Counted from the first letter of the stretch, positions 12,057 through 25,182 are shown. The stretch is 64,000 nucleotides of DNA from Cryphonectria parasitica EP155 (GCF_011745365.1 NW_024468910.1:4058068-4122067), one strand, 5' to 3'. The notes: generated by a model from the letters alone, not told the origin. Translations and numbers: made by a program.

Positions 12057-13182
12057 AAGCCTCTAGTGAGGAAGAACACCTCACCTATGAAGGTGCAGTG
12101 AACGTCGCCTACACGAATTGACGGTTGTGTGGAGATTAGAGAACATCAGTACCTGATCTGACGGAGTCCGGCAGCGCTGAGTACAGGAGTGCATCAGCAC
12201 AAATCCATTCCCCCCCGCCCTTTCATCCGCTAGACGGAGATGCACAATGTGCGCCTCTATCACTCAAAAGGCCGATTCTGCAGGCGTAAATTGTGCACAT
12301 GTATGATGAAGGAAATGGGGGAGGGGGGGACGGTGGAATTGAACATGTTGGAAACCATGGTACAGTGGTATTATCGACAATTAAAAGGATTGCTCGTAAT
12401 CACGAGAGAGGTGTGTGACTTGTCGCCCAGCCATCGGCGCGGCTGGCCGACTTGTCTCTTGACACAGCGCAACTAGATCATACGATAAAGCCCAACCCGA
12501 TCAGGAAAGAAAGAGAGATACAGCGAGAGAGAGGGGGGGGGGGGAAGGGGAAACTTGACAATCATAAACAATCCTCCTACTACTAGAAGTGAGGCGTTCT
12601 GAGTGGTGGCTAGTTTGTAGTCCTACCTGCCGGTCGAGGACAAGCCAAGGTGTGATGTTCAGATCCAAGGTGTGGGAGCAGGCCGTAAGCCTCACCGCCG
12701 CAGCAGGTGTTGAGATGTCAATTTCTGTCTGCTTGTGTTTCCTTGAATTTTTTTGGGGCTGAAGAGGGTCGTCTGATGCCGATATTGTCTGGCAGGGCTG
12801 TCGTACAGGAGGAGGGATACCCACCTCACATACACACGCACACTTACCTTGTCGAGAAATCTTTTGTCCCACATTTCTTTTATACTGACAGGCGCGCGCG
12901 CGCGGGACGGCACACGTATACGCTACTGTCATCCGGACCACGGATCAATGTACCATGGTTGGGGAACCCCCCCCCCCCCGCCCCCCTTCAACCTATACCG
13001 TTGTTCTCGAGTCGATATTGCAAATGAAAAAGACCTGATCTGTCACTGGAGGAAATATCGCTCCTGTCACCCCTCCCTTCCCCACTCACACCTGACCCAT
13101 GCCCTCTCTTTCTCTCTCCCACGCGTTCGTCCACCCACGTCGGTCTGAACCGGTTTTGTTTCCTTGGTTTCCTTTCCATACC

Positions 13183-13219
13183 AAAGAAGAAGAAGAAGAA
13201 GAAGAAGAAGAAGAAGAAA
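13183..13219. repeat. (AAG)n microsatellite
   Basis: About twelve uninterrupted AAG units. It translates as poly-Ser/Lys/Glu in chance frames, which explains the artificial open frames here. Confidence 0.9.
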
Positions 13220-13824
13220 AGGGACGGGTTCGCATGGTCTGACACAAGACAACAGAAAAGCAGGGGTGCACCATCTACCTACCAGCTGCCCCGTGGGGGT
13301 TTTGGGACCAGGCCACACACACATGTAAGGAAGAAACGCAGGGTAGGTAGGGCGGTCTCATGTGGGGAAAGCGCCTGACGTGCATCGCTCTACATGGAAT
13401 TTGATTGAGAATAATAAAGAAAGAGAGAGTGTGTGTGAGAGAGAGAGAAGGGAGAAAAGGTAACATTACATTTCCAAGTGGTGTCGGTCGTGATTGGTGT
13501 ATTCTTTCCTGTTTCTTTCTCTTTCTGAGGCGGACATGATACAAAGTCGTGGGGCGGCAGACGTTTGAGTGAGGGTTACGTTGACTTTTTCTGTTTTGCC
13601 TTGTTTCAACCACATCGATATCACGTTCATCATTCTCTTCATGCAGGGGACTTTGAAATGTCATTTACTTGTTTTTTCGCCCTCAATTTTGACAGTCAAG
13701 GCCCGAAGATGCGCCCATTGTTGTCTCCCCCACGCACACACGCGCACACACACACAAACTCTCTCTCTTTCTTTATCGGTACAACTGACAAGATGAGAAT
13801 CGCTCTCTTGCAGGAGGCACGCAG

Positions 13825-13862
13825 TGTTTGTGTGTGTGTCTGTGTGTGTGTGTATGTGTGTT
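13825..13862. repeat. (GT)n microsatellite
   Basis: An imperfect GT dinucleotide run. A CA-rich run lies just upstream at about 13734-13757. Confidence 0.85.
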
Positions 13863-14130
13863 TCCAGCGCTGATGGGCAGGAGGCTCTGCCTCATTAGGG
13901 ATAGATAGGGTGCTTCGATGATGGCCGCAGCTTGGGCCGCAGAAGCCCGGACCTGGGTTTTGTGCAGGGGTTCCCCTTCAGCTTGTTCTGCCTGGCTTGA
14001 ACACAAGCGGACGGAACTCGTTCTTTTCCTTTTAGTATTCCCGAGGGTAGACAAAAAAGTGGCTTTACTTACAACCGAGACGCGGAACTCTGTGGCGCTG
14101 TCACCTTGTTCAGTTGGTCCTGTGTGGCTG

Positions 14131-14133
<3 letters not shown>

Positions 14134-14161
<28 letters not shown>
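14134..14161. repeat. Poly-T tract, 28 nt
   Basis: A pure run of 28 T, the longest homopolymer I noticed in the window. It could be a remnant of a retroposed poly-A on the minus strand, but no adjacent element is visible. Confidence 0.9.
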
Positions 14162-14878
14162 GTTTGCTGTACTACGGTATGATGTGCAAAAATTGCCCCA
14201 CGTCCCCGCAGACCCCCGAGATCGCTCCGGCTCGTTCGGTGACTTCTGAGGTGACGACGCCAGCCCCCCAGGACGCTCAGCTCAGCCCATATTGTGGGGT
14301 AAGTCCTTTGGTGCCGCGAGGAGTTGAAGGCCAGCTGGGAGGTAGCCCAAGAAAAGCTTCAGCTGGTGGCTGCCCATTGCTGACTGCAGATGCTGAGGCA
14401 TCAAAGGAAGGACGCACAAAGTCAGCAGCTCTCAGCGGGCCTAGCCAACAGGCCGAATCCTTCCCTCCGATGGTCCCTTGATGTGGTTGTTGGAGGGTTC
14501 TGGCAGTGCCGGGTTAGCATGAGGCAAGAGGAGGAGCAGGAGGCGCAATTCGAGACCGTGACTGTGGCCTCTACCATAGTACTTTATGTGTAAGTAGCGT
14601 TGGTGCAATGTGTAAGCTTGCACCGCATCCCTGATGCTAGGGGCGAGGGTTTTGTGTTTCCCATTTAACAACTCTAGCTGCTGTTTCCAACCGTCATCAA
14701 GCTTCGCCTTCCCTTCTTCTTTTTCTCCTTCCTCTGTCTCATCGTCATCACCACCAACACTTTTGGACCCTGAATATCTTGCTCTCTCTCCTTTTCTTTT
14801 CTCCACATCAATATACAGATACAGCAAACAAACAAAGCCAATTTCTCCTACCAAACCTCCACTCCCCTTATCTTGATC

Positions 14879-15033
14879 ATGTCCGCCAACGACTACTACT
14901 CTGGTGCTGGCGGCGGCAACCGTGACTATCAGTCTCCTGCGCCAGGTGGCTACCAACAGCAGGGCTACCAAGGACCACCCGACTACTCCCAGCAGGTTCG
15001 TAAACTACACAGAACCCCCAATCCTCCCTCCTT

Positions 15034-15066
<33 letters not shown>

Positions 15067-15907
15067 GTCTCGCTCGCTCGCTCGCTCGCGCGGCAACAAC
15101 AACAGTAGCCAGGTCTCTTGCTTATGCTAACCCACTCCCTTTTTCTGTTTCACACAACAGGGCGGCTATCCTCCTTCGCACTCCCCATACCAACCCCAGG
15201 GCGGCTACCAACCCCCTCCCCAGCACACTTATGGCTCGCCCTCGCCTCACCACCAGGGCCCACCCTTCCAGCAGCCCCCGCACGGCCACCATCCCGGAGG
15301 TCCTCCCCCTCCCCAGGGCTATGGTGGCAGCCCCCCGCCTCCCCCAGGCTACGGCCACCCGGGCCAAGGGTACCCGCCTCCACAGCCCCAATATGCAGGC
15401 GGTCCTCCAGATCAGTACCGTGACGGACAGTATGGCACCCCACCACCACAGCAGGGATACGGTGGACACTCACCCGTGCCGTACGGGCAGCCGGGGCAGT
15501 ACCAGCAGCAGCAGCAGCCTGGACAGTATGCTCAGCAGCAGCAGGGCCAACAGCCCGGCGACGAGGACCGTGGCCTGATGGGCGGGCTCGCAGGTGGTGC
15601 GGCGGCCGGGTTCGCGGCTCACAAGATGGGTGGTACGGGCATCATGGGCTCGCTGCTGGCTGCCGGCGTGGGCGCTTTTGCAGGGAGCAAGCTTGAGGAC
15701 TTTGGAAAGCATGAGTGAGTTTCGCCCACCCACCTATTCTTGAGCTTTTTTGCCCCCCTCTTTCTGGGATCATAACATTGTTGGGGGTATTGAGAATGCT
15801 GACATGTGGTATTCAGGGTGAATAAGCATCATCAGCATGAGCAGCAGCAACAGTGGGGAGGTGGTCATCACGGACACCATCACCATGGACGTAGGGACGG
15901 TGATTAG
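14879..15907 (+). CDS. Pro/Gln/Gly/Tyr-rich protein with glycine-zipper membrane-like segment
   Basis: Exons 14879..14995, 15161..15714 and 15817..15907 join in phase to 253 aa. Introns are GTTCGT..CAG (phase 0) and GTGAGT..CAG (phase 2). Residues 1-175 are low-complexity with repeated GGY, PPPQGY and QQQ blocks, resembling prion-like or rhodopsin-tail (SPYQPQG) sequences. Residues of about 178-218 form a glycine-zipper region (LMGGLAGGAAAGFAAHKMGG followed by GSLLAAGVGAFAGSKLED) like the 2TM/YMGG glycine-zipper class. The tail is His-rich (HHGHHHHG). Such proteins are common in filamentous fungi and poorly characterised. Membrane or wall association is an inference. Confidence 0.82.
14996..15160 (+). 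other. Intron 1 of the glycine-zipper gene, with CT/CGCT repeat
   Basis: A 165-nt intron, GTTCGT to CAG. Most of its middle (about 15033-15088) is a CT microsatellite passing into CGCT units. Confidence 0.8.
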
Positions 15908-16955
15908 AGTGGTGATGTTTTGAGTTTCTGTAGTTTGAATTGTGCTCGGCGTTGCCATACTTGCTCAGATGTTCTTGGGTCGGATAATTACGGGAAGAGA
16001 AGGCTGGGTGCTGAGACCTGGCATGGCTTATGGAGCTGTGATAGGGCAGCGTGAGATCGTATTCTACTCTGAACAATCTCGTTCTTCAATGCGTCTGTCC
16101 CTTCTTTCCGCTGTGATCATCTTTACGGACTCAGGATTATACCCTCGGCTTTTCTATGATTATTGCATTAGGTGCAATTGTGATTTCTCACTAATCACAG
16201 TATATGCTCACTGTTTTGTTAGAAAAGCACAAAGTCCGTTATGTGTGCGAGGCCGACCACAGCTGCTGTTATTACCTCATTGTACATAAATTTGCTGTCA
16301 ATTGATGACCTGTCCAGTGCTGGAGCAGCTGTCCAAGCACAGTAGATTCTCATTACTTACATATCACACAGTTACACTCGTCAAAGCTCCTTCGTGTGAA
16401 GATTTCACTTGGTAATCAATCGTAGGAAAGGCTAGAAAAGGTGTTTTCACTTGCGGCTGTTGCTACACACGCCCTCTTAATTCTCCATATTAATATGCAT
16501 TTCTGTACCACATGTTGAGGCAATATCACGGAGGGTTATCTTTGCTCAGACATAATGAGTGACCTGCCAAATTCCAATTATACTCTTTTGTCGTCGTGTT
16601 TCTCTTCCTCAAATCTATTTTCGTCATTGTAAATGTATCACGTTCATGCTCAAGCATCAAAACTGCTATTTGACCTCTGCTCTGTGCGTTTTGGTGCATC
16701 AAAAGAGATGTTCATTATGACTCAGAGTTATCTAACCGACCCTTTTATTTCTTGTATTTCTTGGTCAATTCATACCAGATCCATTAAGTATTTACCCGAT
16801 AATTAGTAGTTTTGCGGAGCCTTTAGACGACAGATTGAATGAATTTAGACCAAACCGATCGATTCTTTGTAACACGGCGGGAGAGAAACCACCGTTGAAG
16901 CAAACAGCAACACGCAAAAGTGAAGCGATTTTCAGCATGCGACCTGATCTGTGTA
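15908..16955. other. AT-rich intergenic between convergent genes
   Basis: Visibly richer in A/T than the coding regions. It contains no supported gene, only the 3' flanks of two convergent genes. Confidence 0.6.
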
Positions 16956-19900
16956 TTAGTCCTCATCAAGATCCCGCAGCTCCTCGAGTCCAATTCCACC
17001 ACCTGCACTCTGCACGCTCTCCACCCGCCCATCCTTCATAAAGACAAGCAAGTCTCTCCCCTCCCGCATCCGACCGGCCAGCATGCTCGGTCTATGCGTC
17101 ACCATAACGACCGTATGACCCCGCCACGAGAACTCCTCATCAATCACGTCATGCACGATGCCCTCGGTAACAGGGTCCAGCGACGCCGTGGCCTCGTCGA
17201 GCAGCAGCGGTGGCTTCACCCTTGTGCCGCCATGGGCATCCAGACATAGTATCCACCTCTTGACGAGGGCGCGCGCGAGGGCCAGGAGCTGCGTCTGTCC
17301 TGCTGACAGCACGGGGAGCACAGACAACTTCCTATCTAGAATACCGTTCTGGTCCTGGTCGTCGTCGAGGTTCCGGCTGGATAGATGATCCCACAACCGC
17401 ACGGTGCTCAGCGAGGCGGCCAGGACTGCGTTTGGGACTACACCTGTCTCGTCCAGATTCAGTCGGAGCGTGGCGTGCGGCATAAGGAAGGGGTCTTGCG
17501 GGATCGAGATGAAGCAACGCTGCCTGACTAGCGAGCGGGGGACCTTGGATATGTCCAGTCCGTCCACGTTGATGCTTCCGCTGTACTCGACGAGGTGCAA
17601 GAAGGCTAGGATGAGCGTGCTTTTACCGCTGAATATTGATTGATACAATGTCAGCAGACTATGCGATGATACACAGAATGGTGGCGCCATAGCCTAGGAA
17701 CTTACCTGCCAGTGCGACCACAGATAGCTACTTTAGATCCAGGCTTAATTTTCAAGAACACCTCATCAAGAGCCTTGTGTGTGGCACTAGATAAACAACA
17801 AAGTCAGCCACGGCAATCCAGATGTCATCAGAATCAAATCAACAACAAATCAATCCACTGACTCGTAAGACGCAGAGACGCCACGCAGCTGAATGCTGCC
17901 GGAAGAAGGCCAATCTGAACCAGGAATCACTTCTTCGTCCTGCTTGTCCTCTACAGGCGTATTCTCCTGCATGCCCTTCAGCCTCGCAATTCCCCCGAGT
18001 GAGATCTCGACAGACGTGAACGACTCCACGAGGCGGAGCAAGGTAGTGTTGGCCACGAGCACCACGTTCAGAGCCACACCAATGGAGGCGCCATCCCTGC
18101 TCCCCTTGAAGTTGATGGCGAGGGCTATGGTGGTGATCGCTATACCGGCGATGGTCAGGTTGAGGACGAGATTGAGCCACCGCTGGAGACATAGGACGAG
18201 ATAGAATGCACGCTGCGAGCTGTCCAGGGCGTTGAGGCTGTGCTGTTCTGCCAGGCGCTGCCACCCAAAGGCTCGTAGGGTGGTGAGACCCTCAACCTGG
18301 GAGAATGGTTGATTAGGACAAGACAAGCGATGTGGGAGCCAAAGTGAGAGAGAAGCGCTGGGTGCAAGAAACATACTGTCTCGAGAAATGACGAAAACAC
18401 TGCTGAGCGAGACTCGAGGTCCAGAAGCCGCAATTGCCGAGACGTCATCAGATAGAATCGCTGCACGACGTATACCACCAGCAGACAGAATGGCAGGGCA
18501 AGCAGCATCAGCCTCTGAACAGTGAGAAGCAAAGCCATCTGAACGACGAGCTTGAATATCTCTGTGCATATCGTTGTCAGATTACTTCACACATCGAAGC
18601 ATTTTCTTGAATTTGCAAGACTCCGACTTACGAACGCTCAAGGCTTGGGCAGCGTTGGGCAGGTCTTTATCAACAAGTTGAATATCTTGGCTGAATCTGA
18701 GCGAATTATTAGTACAGGTGCTCATGGAATAACTAAGAACATTTTACTTTACCGGTTCAGGAGAGTCCCACTCTCTGTGAGTGAAAAGTACGATAGCGGT
18801 GCTTTGACTACCGTTGCGAGAAGCAGTTCGTGAAGATTTAGACCCGAATACACGGCCACAAGCAACATTGTGGACCTGCGTGCAAAAATCAGTGAATGAG
18901 TCCGAGAACTTTCTACTATGACGAAGTGCATATAGAGTTTGAACGTACATCATTATACCATTCGCACTGATCCACGCCATCAAGACCAATAGCACGTATC
19001 CGATAATATAGAAGGCAGATGTTGATGGAGGCGCCTCGGTCCACCATTTCAGCCAGTAATTGGGAAAGGTAACAAAGAATGAGGATGACATGGTGCTCGC
19101 AATCATGCAGAAAAAGTTGATCACGCCAGTATGACTTATATAAAACCCTGGGAAATTGAGGTCATTAGCTGATCAGTGATCCAAATGATCCTACAATACA
19201 TGGAGCCACTGTGCACATGAACTACTCTGCTCCACAGAACAGAAGAGCTCCAAAAAGAATAATACTGCTCACCGTAGAGTGAGAGGTCACCAGCTTTCCT
19301 CTTGATGTCAAGCGCTATATCATGCGCAGCACGCTCCTGACCCTGCAGCTTTTGGAGGCCCACAGCGACGCCGGCTGCTTCGGGTGCCTTTGCCGAATCG
19401 CCTGTGGTCTTTTGGGCCAGGGTCAACTCATACTTGACTTGGGACTGAACTTGTATCCAAGGGCCCTGGGTTATAATTTTGAACCTATCCATGAGGATGA
19501 CATGGTCGGCCAGGGTGAAGTATTGTGCTATTCAGAGACGTCAGTCGACATATCAAAACGGGTCAGTATAGAAACCGAACATGTGACTGACCGCTATTGC
19601 TTATCCAAAGGACCGTCGTCCCCTCCCTCCTGAAAATGCCCTGTGGTCCTAGAAGATTCTCAATCACCTGCATCTCAGTCTTGCCGTCGAGTGCACTGAA
19701 CGGATCGTCCAAGATCACCACGCTGCATCGAGCGTACACGAGTCTCGCGAGCGCCTTGACACCTTAGCCTGTCTGAAATAGTGGTCAAGATCTCGAGGGG
19801 CGCACTTACAAGACGCTGCTTTTGCCCTCCAGAAAGATTTATACCACGGCTGCCGATGCCAGTGCTGTCGCCATCCGGAAGGGTGAGAATGTCATAGTCT

Positions 19901-22367
19901 AGGCAGCATACCCTGACAGCCTCTGCATAGCGGACAACGTCGATGAGATTGGTCGGTCCACAAATGGCTTGTTTGATGGTCCCGTCTGGGAGCCACGCAG
20001 CTTGCGAGCACAGCCCAATGTTTTGGGTAGAGATCTGGATGGCGCCCTCGGATAGGGGCACCTCGCCTAGGATTGTCCTGGCCAGGACCGATTTCCCGCT
20101 GCCAACAGGCCCAGAACAGACAGCCACTTGGCCAGCATGAAGTTCGACATTGATGTCCTGGAGAATGGGGATCTCTCCCTGCTTAATGCCGACAGTGACT
20201 CCTCGAAGTCTGACCGCCGGCAGCCTACCACCAGGCGAACGAGTGGTGTCCTCGAGGCTTGTTCGCGGGTCGTGCCTCGTCGACTTGATGAGATAGCTCT
20301 GGATGCGCTCGAAGCTGGCCAAGCAGGCAATGGCTCGCGGGACAATAGTCATAACCATATTGGCGGGGTGTGTAACCATAGACAATATTGCGATAGTCGT
20401 GAACGCTGTCTCTGGATCAAGCGGCGTTGTATACTGGACCTTTGCGAGCACGGCATAAAGAATTATGGTGATGGCCGGGGTGAAAATGCCCAGAGCGTTT
20501 GCTGGAGTGTGTTGGTCAGTGGTGCAACTTCTTGTATGAGAGTAGCATGTAACAACACAGGACAGGTTGTGTCGTAAGGTAATTATACTAACCACTGGCA
20601 TTATAAAAAATCATCATCCATCGAATTTTCTTGGCCTGACCCATCTCAAACAGCCTGGAGTCCCGGACCAGATTGGCTACAGCTTCGGAAAGACCAAGAA
20701 TCTTGATAGACTTCATGAAAGACAACATGTTCGCTGTAGTAGCAATCCGGTCCTGGGTGGCCAAAGTCCAGTTCTTTTGCCGTGATTTGAGGTTCTGAGC
20801 AACATATTTACTCACACGTGAGCAGACTGATCATCTCGGCGTCAGATAGTGTTCAACCATCCACATTAAGAAAGAAAAGAAAAAGGTTGGGCAATGGTCT
20901 TACAGAAGATCAAGATTGGAGGCACAGTACAGAGCCAGCCAACCTCGCCGTAGAGCACCGTCATGCCCACCAGAACCTCCAGCATATGGCCCCACAGCTC
21001 GTGAAACATTTCCGAGGTATCATCGAGGCTATCTACATCTGTGCTCATGAGCGTCACGGCTTTGCCGGTATCATATACGTCGCTGGAGGCATTCAGTAGC
21101 GTTGCGTAGATGAGGCTGACGAGAGCGCCTCTCGTCATCACCCTGAGCCTTGCCAGAGCACGCTGATACAAGACGGTAGAGAACTTTCGACCAGTCGAGT
21201 CAGTAAGATCGAGCCTGCTGGAGTACATATCCCTGTGATCCTTTGTACTCACTGCTAGACCGGTATAGACGAAAAATGCTGCCACCAAGATCCAGTAACC
21301 CCTGACTCTGACACCCACTTCCTCCTCATCGTGCGACTGAGACACGAAGCGTATGCTTTGCTGGATCAAGACTGGCTGCGCAAATCGGAAGATGACAAGA
21401 CAGAGACGAGGCACGATAGCCGCTCGAAATGGCCGCTGGAGGCAGCGCACAAGGACCAGTGGCAGTGTTGTGCTCCGCTCAGGTCTCTCTATGCGGTTGT
21501 CAGCCAAGGGTCTCAAGACGTTTTGCCCTGGTAAAAAGTTCATCCGTCTCTATTCTTGTGTATAATGACATACTTCGCTGATGCCATGCGCGTAATATCG
21601 CTCGTCGAAGGCCATCGGAAGAGAACTGCTGTCCGATCCGGGGAAGGTCCTCATTCTGCAGTATCTGTCTGGATCCGCGTGCAAGAATGGGGTTGACCCA
21701 CCAGAACAGCACGCGCTGGACGAGACCAGCCGTATCCTCTGGAGACAGGTGCTTGTGTTTTGCAAGCAAGATCGCCTCCTTGCTATGGCTCTCCAAAACG
21801 AGCAGTGTAAGCTTCACAGGAATCTGGAGCCAGAACAGGGCTGTTGACAGAGCAGTTTCCGGGTCGTCTGAACTGCGCGACCTAGGAGCGAGAGCCCATA
21901 GAATGTCACAGCCAGTGCTGGCCAGGAGATAGAGCAGGGCCAAGCTCGAAGGCTCCACAGACCTTATGTGAGCCACAGCAATGAGCCAGCATAATGCACT
22001 GGCGGCAATGAGCGAGAACCACAGCGCAGCTGGAGAGGGCCCCTTCTCGTCCACAGCCTGCACATCCCGGATGATATCGACCAAAATGATGACTGGTAGC
22101 AGGGTCGCGAGAATCTAGGTGGGGGAAGGCATTCATGTGAGTCTTTCTGCGCTTGTCTGTATGCCCTGCTGCTGCTGTTACTTGCGGCTTTGGGAAACTT
22201 ACGAGCTTGGAGCGCCCGTGCCAGCTGGGATGAACTTTGGGCCGAGATCTGTACAACTTGTATAGCTGCGAGGGGAGGAAAGCGAGAAAGACCAGCGAGA
22301 TTGCGATTGTAGCAGACGAGAACCCAGGTGCTGCTGAGATGGCGACCGTTTCCAGCCCGACAGCCAT
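16956..22367 (-). CDS. ABCC-type full ABC transporter (multidrug/conjugate exporter family), 15 exons
   Basis: Minus-strand exons, 5' to 3': 22203-22367, 21574-22114, 21253-21488, 20904-21183, 20593-20826, 19810-20501, 19592-19754, 19273-19527, 18949-19147, 18753-18875, 18632-18696, 18377-18561, 17863-18296, 17706-17786, 16956-17628. All phases agree, giving 1441 aa, usual for fungal ABCC transporters. Order: an N-terminal TMD0-like block, TMD1, NBD1, TMD2, NBD2. NBD1 (Walker A near residue 620) has GPVGSGKS, LSGGQKQR and Walker B VVILDDP, where Asp replaces the catalytic Glu, as is common in ABCC NBD1. NBD2 has GRTGSGKS split by an intron, a signature changed to LSAGQ, and PLLLDEATASLD. It is likely a plasma or vacuolar membrane exporter; the substrate is unknown. 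The start is the only in-frame ATG after the upstream stop. The N-terminus is somewhat short, so the start is less certain. Confidence 0.9.
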
Positions 22368-23355
22368 GGCAGCGGCGGGCAAATGTGAGATGATGGCGGA
22401 ATGCGCGACGAAGCAGGGCCGTTCTGTCTTTCCCTCTGCCGTGCGCACACCCTCGAAACCCGCATCCAGCTGGTCTCGCCGCAGCCTGAAAGGGCTAATT
22501 AAAAAGACTTATAACGAGAACGTCCTTCCGTTCAATATCCTCCAAAACATCTCACGTGCACTGGCTCTCATATACGATGGACTGCATGTCAGAGCAAACA
22601 TGAGATGGGTTGCATGCGCTGCTGCGGCTCAGCTTAGCCATGTCACTGCAGCTCTCCCCCTTGTAAGCGGAGCCATGGCTCGTACTTACCAGGGGTCTCT
22701 TGCAGCACTTGGATGCTGATGGGAGCATGTATCCAGAGTCTGGATTCGTGGGTAAGCATAATTCGTTTTTTTCTTCACTGCTAGCAGAAATCCAGCAGGC
22801 CGCTCTGGGAGCCTTGACCAAAAAATCGTCAAGGACTCATTGTTTCGAGTAGACTTCACAAAGTGCAGACGTGTGAGAACTGAGAGGAAATTGGTGAGAT
22901 TACAAGAGTACAAGAGGCCAAATTGGTGTGGTGTGAGTTCTCATCACCACTTGGCAGTCTTCGACTTGAGCGACAATGGGCTAGGAGAAAGAGCTTCATA
23001 AGTAATTCAATGCCTCCTGTGAAACTTTAAATTTTAAATGATTGTGTAACGGGGTATAGAAGAAGAGAACTGATATTGAGAAGAGAAAATCCGAAAAATC
23101 CTCCGACCATGCTTAACTCTCCAAAAAATGCCTATATGAAATGTTCACGCCCAACCTGCCTTTATTCAAAAGTTCCAGATGTTTATCAAGCGTCATGAGA
23201 TAGCCATTATCCCACTCATCCAGTCGTCTGGGCCTTGGCCGATAGATGTCAGCTGTGCCACCGGAGCCTTACCAAAACCCGCATATCTCCCTCGTTTTCC
23301 AGGTTGCTCCTTTCCTTTTATTCTCTCCCTGTTTCGATGGCGACCACACCACATC
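22368..23355. other. Intergenic: promoter of the ABC gene and 3' end of the MFS gene
   Basis: About 1 kb between two minus-strand transporter genes. I looked for ATCWGATAA motifs here and found none. No gene is supported. Confidence 0.6.
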
Positions 23356-25182
23356 TCAAATCAGAACGCCCTTGTTCTGCTTACGGTCGACACTATAGTT
23401 CTTCCATACAGCAATGGCAGGAATAGCAAGAACCAGCACAGCCGTGGCAGCGATACAGCACTGCTTCTCATAGACACCCCATGCCCTGTCGATGGCGTTG
23501 CGGACGTCAGAGCCAACGGGGTAGGTCTTCTGCAGGGTATAGCCGCCGTTCCATATGATGGTGGCGTTGGCCTTGTACTCGTCGGGCAGGTATTCCTGGA
23601 GGGTTTGTGAGTAGGAGCCGTCAAAGATGGCACCGGTGACGGCATAGCCAATGGCGCCGCCGATGCTGGCGGACAGGCTAATGAGGGACAGCATCATGGG
23701 CACCCCATCGCGGTCGGCGGCAGACATAACGGCCATGTCCTCGCTGATGACGAGGGTGCCGCCGGCAAAAGCGATGAATATCTGGCACATGACCAGGTAG
23801 CCGATGCCTTGGTCGGCGCTGCGAAAGTGGATCATGAGGCCGGCGCCGAGGAACATGAGGGGCAGGCCGAAGAACAAGGCCGTGTACTTGAAGTGCTTGG
23901 TGTAGCGCACCCAGATGCCGAACAGGACACCCCAGAAGGTCGAGCCGACGTTGTAAATCTGGCCCATGTAGCCGGCCATGGACACGTCCAGGTCATAGAC
24001 CACCAGCACGAAGTTCTGGTAGTATAGGTCCCAGCAGTAGAAGGAGAAGTACAGGATGGCAGCCAGGCAGCAAGCACCGGTTACGGTGCGGCTCCGGAAG
24101 AGCTGCCACCGGACAAAGTGTGTCCTGGCAAAATATCGTTCCCAGATGTAGAAGACTGGGAATAGCAGGATGCCGATGACGACCATGGCGATGAACTTGG
24201 CGGAGCTGAATGAGGCCAGCTTCGAGGACGTCAGGTTGAAAGGCAGCAGAAATAGGAGGAAGGCGGCCATCAGGATGGCGCAGCCGATAATGTCAAACTC
24301 GTGGAAGTAGTGGGCAATGGACTGGGCCGTAGTACGACCACTGGGCTCCCGCTTGTACAGGCCCATCTTCTGGGCCTTGAGAGTGTAGAACTTGAAAACG
24401 ACGGCGAGCGGCGTGAAGACGAAGAACATGATGATGCAGAAGGAGCCGTATCCCCAGCGCCAGGTCGAGTTGTTAAGGTAGCTCTGGGCAGCCAGGGGCG
24501 CGGTGAAAGCGGTGCAGATGAACGGGGTGCCGATGAAGGCAAAGGCGAAGGCCCGGTTCCGGAGACCTGAGGTGTCGGCGACGAAGACATCCATGATGAG
24601 GTAGAGGGCGTCGTAGCCGATCCAATACAGGACGTAGCCGGCGGCGTAAGAGCTGGGACCGTTGCAGGCGGCGAGGATGATCATGCCCAGCTCATAGACG
24701 CCGACAAAGAACATGAAAGCCTCCGCACGGCCCCAGAGGTTGAGCAGCTTGGCGATGGGCAGCTTGATGATGCCCCCGATGATGGCGGCCACGACGGCGG
24801 CGGTGGTGAGCTCGGGCGACTTGGTAAAGTCGGCGTAGGCACTATAGTTGAAGAGGGTGGTCATGCCCTGCTGGAGGGCTAGCAGCAGGAAGCAGATCCA
24901 GATCCAGCCGTAGGTGCAGTAGACGGCCCATTTCGGCCAGACGATGGCGGCGGCCTCGGCCTTTTGCACGCCGATGGCGGCTTCGCCGGTGACCTGGTCG
25001 GGATGGGCCTGGATCTCCTTCTCGTCCAGCTGTTCCAGGCTGACCCTGGAGGAGTCGTCGGTTCCGGAGACGGGTTGTTCTATGTCATTCTTAAGCTCGG
25101 GCGAGGTCTTGTTCTCTAGAGACTCGGACCTCTGAAAGGTCTCCGTCTCTTGAGGACGCTTGTTTCGATGTAGGAAGCCCAT
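23356..25182 (-). CDS. Siderophore-iron transporter, MFS (Sit1/Arn/MirB-like)
   Basis: An intronless 608-residue protein. The hydrophilic N-terminus (about residues 1-80, acidic) precedes a long polytopic membrane region compatible with the 14-TM layout of the siderophore-H+ symporter family. The opening of the membrane domain ([20 protein letters not shown], then YSAYADF) and [20 protein letters not shown] are typical of that family. So are [20 protein letters not shown] and a late extracytoplasmic loop with a Tyr-rich stretch before the last membrane span. It would import ferric siderophores or related chelates at the plasma membrane; the substrate cannot be told. Two ATCTGATAA motifs lie upstream, fitting iron repression. 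The neighbour downstream on the same strand is an ABC exporter. Confidence 0.88.
   Translation of the reverse strand: MGFLHRNKRPQETETFQRSESLENKTSPELKNDIEQPVSGTDDSSRVSLEQLDEKEIQAHPDQVTGEAAIGVQKAEAAAIVWPKWAVYCTYGWIWICFLLLALQQGMTTLFNYSAYADFTKSPELTTAAVVAAIIGGIIKLPIAKLLNLWGRAEAFMFFVGVYELGMIILAACNGPSSYAAGYVLYWIGYDALYLIMDVFVADTSGLRNRAFAFAFIGTPFICTAFTAPLAAQSYLNNSTWRWGYGSFCIIMFFVFTPLAVVFKFYTLKAQKMGLYKREPSGRTTAQSIAHYFHEFDIIGCAILMAAFLLFLLPFNLTSSKLASFSSAKFIAMVVIGILLFPVFYIWERYFARTHFVRWQLFRSRTVTGACCLAAILYFSFYCWDLYYQNFVLVVYDLDVSMAGYMGQIYNVGSTFWGVLFGIWVRYTKHFKYTALFFGLPLMFLGAGLMIHFRSADQGIGYLVMCQIFIAFAGGTLVISEDMAVMSAADRDGVPMMLSLISLSASIGGAIGYAVTGAIFDGSYSQTLQEYLPDEYKANATIIWNGGYTLQKTYPVGSDVRNAIDRAWGVYEKQCCIAATAVLVLAIPAIAVWKNYSVDRKQNKGVLI

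Larger units (their letters stand above)
8909..14878. other. 6-kb repeat-rich intergenic region, no supported gene
   Basis: No open frame here shows a domain or coherent splicing. The region is rich in simple repeats: homopolymers of T, C and G, and AAG, GAT, GT/CA, GGCA and GA/CT runs. The pyrimidine-rich stretch at about 14640-14870 is probably the promoter and leader of the gene at 14879. The gap is long for this window and could hide a non-coding RNA or extended UTRs, which sequence alone cannot show. Confidence 0.55.

Noticed and set aside
14134..14161. Poly-T as the tail of a retrotransposed element
   Set aside because: No reverse transcriptase remains, target-site duplication or gene copy is visible next to it.
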